A stretch of 25,865 bases of DNA. Origin: RGIG7332 sp045580305. Its GTDB lineage: Bacteria > Bacillota > Clostridia > Oscillospirales > JAAYXM01. Shown here piece after piece: positions 23,038-25,865 of the stretch (position 1 is its first letter; each line of letters opens with the position of its first letter). The stretch covers positions 1 to 25,865 of the forward strand of contig JAZNNQ010000066.1 in NCBI GenBank assembly GCA_045580305.1, read 5' to 3'. The notes beneath the pieces were generated by a model, which saw nothing but the letters and a program-made list of their open reading frames with translations, did no database searches and was not told the DNA's origin. The position numbers and the translations under genes were made by a program.

Positions 23038-23352
23038 TTTAATGACCTCCTAAAAACTACTTCCATAATTATGACTATACTATAACACAAATCATTTTTT
23101 TTTGCTAATGGCTATTTTCACAAAATTATTCTGAATATTTGGTTACATTACATAAAAGTAAAAAACAGGATTTAAACTCAGACAAATTCGGCATCAAAAC
23201 ATATACTTTTTGCACAAAACAGCAAGTTGATTTTGAGTTTTTATGCAAAAAAACGTTCATTGTTTTTTAATCAAAAAAAGTCGCTTTTCAAACTTTGTTA
23301 TTAATGCACAAATTAATTCAAAACCTCTTCAGAATTTTTGGACTTGACAAAA
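23038..23352. other. AT-rich intergenic stretch between tex and the ABC ATPase gene
   Basis: This gap of about 315 bases is the longest in the window and very AT-rich. Its low-coordinate end holds the ATPase promoter and an AGGAGG ribosome site. A loose inverted repeat (TTTTTGCA at 23207-23214, TGCAAAAA at 23244-23251) could be a weak terminator for tex, since an A/T-rich run follows on both sides, but the loop is large. I see no gene, tRNA or repeat in the remainder. Confidence 0.6.
23079..23108 (-). promoter_or_regulatory. Probable promoter for the sugar ABC ATPase gene
   Basis: TATAGT (23079-23084) preceded by an extended TGT, with TTAGCA (23103-23108) 18 bases upstream as a weak -35. It lies about 40 bases before the ATG at 23037. 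The extended -10 compensates for the poor -35. AGGAGG follows near the start codon. Confidence 0.6.
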
Positions 23353-25497
23353 TCAGACTTCTTTCATAGACAAAGAAATTCTGTTCTTTTTAAGATCTAT
23401 ATCTATAATTTTCACCTTAACAATATCACCTACCGACAAAACATCGGTGGGATGCTTGATGAATTTATTGCTGATTTGTGATATGTGCACAAGACCGTCC
23501 TGATGAACGCCTATGTCTACAAATGCACCAAAATCGATTACATTACGCACAGTTCCCGTCATCACCATTCCGGGTTTAAGGTCTTCTATGCTCATAACAT
23601 CCTCCATAAGCACCGGTTTTGGCATTTCGTCTCTGGGGTCGCGGCCGGGCTTCAGGAGTGAGTCGACAATATCGGTAACAGTTGGCCTGCCAACTCCGTG
23701 TGTGCGGCAAAACTCATCCAGATTCATATTTTTCATTCTGAGCTTAATGTCGGAAATATTGCCGTCTCTCACGTCGTCACCACTGTAGCCAAGCTCTGTG
23801 ATGAGGGCTAAGGCCGCATCATAGCTTTCGGGATGAACAGAAGTTGTGTCTAAAAATTCTTCCGCTCCGGGAATTCTTAAAAATCCGGCACACTGGGTGA
23901 ATGCCTTAGGTCCGAGCTTTGCAACCTTTAAAAGCTGTTTGCGGCTTGTGAACTTGCCATTATCTTCTCTATATTTAACAATGTTTTTGGCAATAGGCAT
24001 AGACACACCGGCAATGTAGGAAAGGAGCGGTGCCGAGGCAGTGTTGAGGTCAACGCCGACGCTGTTAACACAATTTTCAACAACTCCTCCCAAAGCCTCG
24101 CTGAGTCGCTTCTGGTTCATATCGTGCTGATACTGACCAACACCAATAGATTTTGGGTCAATTTTAACAAGCTCAGCCAATGGGTCCTGAATTCGGCGTG
24201 CTATTGAAGCCGCACTTCTTTGCTCGACGGTAAAATCAGGAAACTCCTCGGCGGCAAGCTTTGATGCAGAATATACAGATGCACCGGCCTCGCTGACCAT
24301 CATATAATACACCTTGGTGTCGAGTTCTTTTAAAAGAGAAGCAATGAATATTTCCGACTCTTTTGAAGCCGTTCCGTTGCCGATGGCAATCAGCTCGACG
24401 CCGTGTTTGGCAATGAGACTTTTAACATAGGCATTGCTCTTTTGTTTGTCGTGATGTTCAAGGGTGCAAAAAACAACACCAGTGTCGCACACTTTTCCGG
24501 TTTCATCAACAACAGCAAGCTTGCAGCCTGTTCGATAGCCGGGGTCAAGACCAAGAACTGTTTTGCCCTTCATTGGCGGCTGCATAAGAAGCTGATGGAG
24601 GTTTTTGGAAAAAAGCTTTATTGCCTGCTCTTCGGCATCCTCAGTTATGGCATTTCTTATTTCACGTTCAATGGATGGCTTTATGAGACGCTTGTAGGAA
24701 TCGGCAACAGCCTCTTTCATTATCTCCTCAAAAATTGACTCTTTAACTGTTTGGGCATAAAGATATTTTAAGATAAGCTCCTCGTCAATGTCGATATCGG
24801 CAGAAATCATTTTTTCTGCTTCGCCACGGTTTATTGCAAGCACTCGGTGGCCGGCAATTTTTTTGACAGGTTCTGAAAATTCATAATACATTGAATATAC
24901 GCTGTCTTCCTCGGTTGCAGCTTTTGTCACCATTATGCCGTGGCCAAAGGTGATAGCTCTGATTTCTTTGCGGTAGTCGGCATCGTCCGAAACGGATTCT
25001 GCTATAATGTCCATCGCACCTGCCACTGCATCCTCGGCGGTGAGAACTTCTTTTTCTTCATTTATGTATTCTGCGGCAAAGTCGTAAGGATTGCCGCTTT
25101 TTTCTGCCTGCAAATATATGAGATTGGCAAGAGGTTCCAACCCCTTTTCTTTGGCAATGGTGGCTCTTGTGCGTCTTTTGGGGCGGAACGGACGATAAAT
25201 GTCTTCAAGCTCCTGAAGCACTGTTGCAGCTTCAATTTTTTCCCGAAGTTCGTCGGTCAGATTGCCCTGTTCATCTATGAGACGCAAAATCTCCTCTCTT
25301 CTTTCGTCGAGAGAACGAAGATAGTTAAGGCGATCAAAAAGACGTCTTAAAATTTCGTCATCAAGAGAGCCGGTCACTTCCTTACGATAACGGGCAATAA
25401 AGGGGATTGTGTTGCCGTCGTCTATGAGAGCAACGGTATCGGCAACTTGTTTTTCTTTGAGCTCAAGCTCTGATGCAAGAGTTTTTATAATGTCCAT
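23353..25497 (-). CDS. tex: Tex family RNA-binding transcription accessory protein
   Basis: Conserved nucleic-acid-binding protein with a C-terminal S1 domain; its role in transcription is known only in outline. Order of parts: helical N-terminal region (ASELELKEKQVADTVALID, IPFIARYRKEVTGSLDDE), YqgF/RuvC-like domain (VLGLDPGYRTGCKLAVVDET near residue 320; IAIGNGTASKESE), helix-hairpin-helix segments (VGVDLNTASAPLLSYIAG, KLGPKAFTQCAGFLRI), and S1 (residues about 640-710; GTVRNVIDFGAFVDIGVHQD). I start at the ATG at 25497 (MDIIKTLASELE), 714 residues, because AAGGA is 9 bases upstream; the ATG three codons earlier abuts that site. It follows the pseudouridine synthase by 30 bases and uses more AAA and AGA codons than genes to its left. 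Confidence 0.96.
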   Translation of the reverse strand: MDIIKTLASELELKEKQVADTVALIDDGNTIPFIARYRKEVTGSLDDEILRRLFDRLNYLRSLDERREEILRLIDEQGNLTDELREKIEAATVLQELEDIYRPFRPKRRTRATIAKEKGLEPLANLIYLQAEKSGNPYDFAAEYINEEKEVLTAEDAVAGAMDIIAESVSDDADYRKEIRAITFGHGIMVTKAATEEDSVYSMYYEFSEPVKKIAGHRVLAINRGEAEKMISADIDIDEELILKYLYAQTVKESIFEEIMKEAVADSYKRLIKPSIEREIRNAITEDAEEQAIKLFSKNLHQLLMQPPMKGKTVLGLDPGYRTGCKLAVVDETGKVCDTGVVFCTLEHHDKQKSNAYVKSLIAKHGVELIAIGNGTASKESEIFIASLLKELDTKVYYMMVSEAGASVYSASKLAAEEFPDFTVEQRSAASIARRIQDPLAELVKIDPKSIGVGQYQHDMNQKRLSEALGGVVENCVNSVGVDLNTASAPLLSYIAGVSMPIAKNIVKYREDNGKFTSRKQLLKVAKLGPKAFTQCAGFLRIPGAEEFLDTTSVHPESYDAALALITELGYSGDDVRDGNISDIKLRMKNMNLDEFCRTHGVGRPTVTDIVDSLLKPGRDPRDEMPKPVLMEDVMSIEDLKPGMVMTGTVRNVIDFGAFVDIGVHQDGLVHISQISNKFIKHPTDVLSVGDIVKVKIIDIDLKKNRISLSMKEV

Positions 25498-25527
25498 TTT
25501 ATACATTCCTTTCGTCAAAAGTTTATC

Positions 25528-25865
25528 TTAAGACAAACCTTGAATAAGATCTGATATTTCATCTTCCGTAAGCGGTCGACACTCTCCCTCGGAAAGTGTT
25601 TCATCGAGAACAAGGCTTCCCATTGAGAGGCGCTTAAGATATAAGACCTCATTGTCTATTGCTTCAAACATACGCTTAACCTGATGAAATTTGCCTTCAT
25701 ATATTGTAACGTGTGAGGTGAGCTTATCATCAGCTATGGGTTCAAGCTTGGCAGGAAGAGTTGTAAAATCGGGTTCAAGCTCAATACCCTTTGCAAAAGT
25801 TTCAACATCGGCATCATCAACCGGCTTTGCTGATTTAACAAAATACGTTTTGGGAACCTGTGATT
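25528..25865 (-). CDS. RsuA/RluB-family pseudouridine synthase, C-terminal part only
   Basis: Enzyme of the family that converts uridine to pseudouridine in 16S or 23S rRNA. The window holds the last 112 codons, ending at the TAA at 25528-25530. The family signature is clear: VTIYEGKFHQVKRMFEAIDN, then VLYLKRLSMGSLVLDETLSE and the closing CRPLTEDEIS. The catalytic Asp and the N-terminal S4 domain lie outside the window. The GKFHQVKRMF and ECRPLT wording is closest to RsuA (16S position 516), but RluB or RluE cannot be excluded from this part. It is probably co-transcribed with tex. Confidence 0.88.
   Translation of the reverse strand, partial: SQVPKTYFVKSAKPVDDADVETFAKGIELEPDFTTLPAKLEPIADDKLTSHVTIYEGKFHQVKRMFEAIDNEVLYLKRLSMGSLVLDETLSEGECRPLTEDEISDLIQGLS

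Noticed and set aside
23207..23251. Strong terminator for tex
   Set aside because: The 8-base arms are AT-rich, the loop is about 29 bases and the site is 100 bases past the stop; at best a weak element.
1..25865. Mobile elements, phage genes, CRISPR arrays, tRNA or rRNA genes
   Set aside because: I looked on both strands and saw no transposase or integrase, no spaced direct repeats and no tRNA cloverleaf or rRNA sequence.

Overview
The window reads as a chromosomal housekeeping segment of a low-to-mid-GC Gram-positive anaerobe, most likely a member of the Clostridia (Oscillospirales/Ruminococcaceae-like). This assignment rests on gene content and order (L7Ae-like protein-rpsL-rpsG-fusA, dprA-topA-trmFO, plsX-acpP-rnc-radical SAM, ftsEX with an M23 hydrolase and ctpA, a CdaR-type regulator, an MsmX/UgpC-type ATPase), strong AGGAGG-type ribosome binding sites and sigma-A-like promoters. 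Every gene I could support is on the minus strand, so transcription runs from high to low coordinates. I see no tRNA, rRNA, CRISPR array, insertion sequence or prophage.

Layout from low to high coordinates. (1) 1-2863: the str ribosomal operon, with a clear promoter at 2835-2863, an L7Ae-family protein, S12, S7 and the first 431 codons of EF-G, which runs off the left edge; the S12-S7 gap is long and can fold. (2) 2900-11130: a tightly packed eight-gene run, in transcription order a SpoU/TrmH RNA methyltransferase, dprA, topA, trmFO, plsX, acpP, rnc and an Elp3-like radical SAM protein, mostly joined by 4-base ATGA/TTGA overlaps or gaps of 11-15 bases. (3) 11208-12002: a single-gene unit for an uncharacterised one-pass membrane protein, with a consensus promoter and a perfect-stem terminator. 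(4) 12009-13224: two coupled genes, a PNKP-like 5'-polynucleotide kinase and a Thg1-like 3'-5' RNA polymerase, which look like an RNA end-repair cassette and are the most interesting functional content here. (5) 13288-16627: an uncharacterised protein, greA (with a perfect-consensus promoter) and lysS with an extra C-terminal tRNA-binding domain, closed by a strong terminator. (6) 16630-21847: a CdaR-like regulator, ftsE, ftsX, an M23 (LytM) hydrolase with a coiled coil and a CtpA-type protease, i.e. a cell-wall and division operon. (7) 21871-23108: an unlinked multi-sugar ABC ATPase (msmX/ugpC-like) with its own promoter and terminator. (8) 23353-25865: tex and the C-terminal part of an RsuA/RluB-family pseudouridine synthase.

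The main theme is RNA and translation: ribosomal proteins, EF-G, tRNA modification and charging (TrmFO, SpoU methyltransferase, Elp3-like protein, LysRS, pseudouridine synthase), RNA processing (RNase III), transcript cleavage (GreA) and the proposed repair pair. A second theme is envelope growth (PlsX, ACP, FtsEX, M23, CtpA).

One structural warning: codon choice switches abruptly inside the ABC ATPase gene, around 22430-22600. Thr is ACC in 0 of 12 codons before the switch and 11 of 14 after it; Lys is AAG in 4 of 11 before and 11 of 11 after. Either an old homologous recombination or a chimeric assembly join could explain this, so linkage between the right-hand part (tex, pseudouridine synthase) and the rest should be treated with care.
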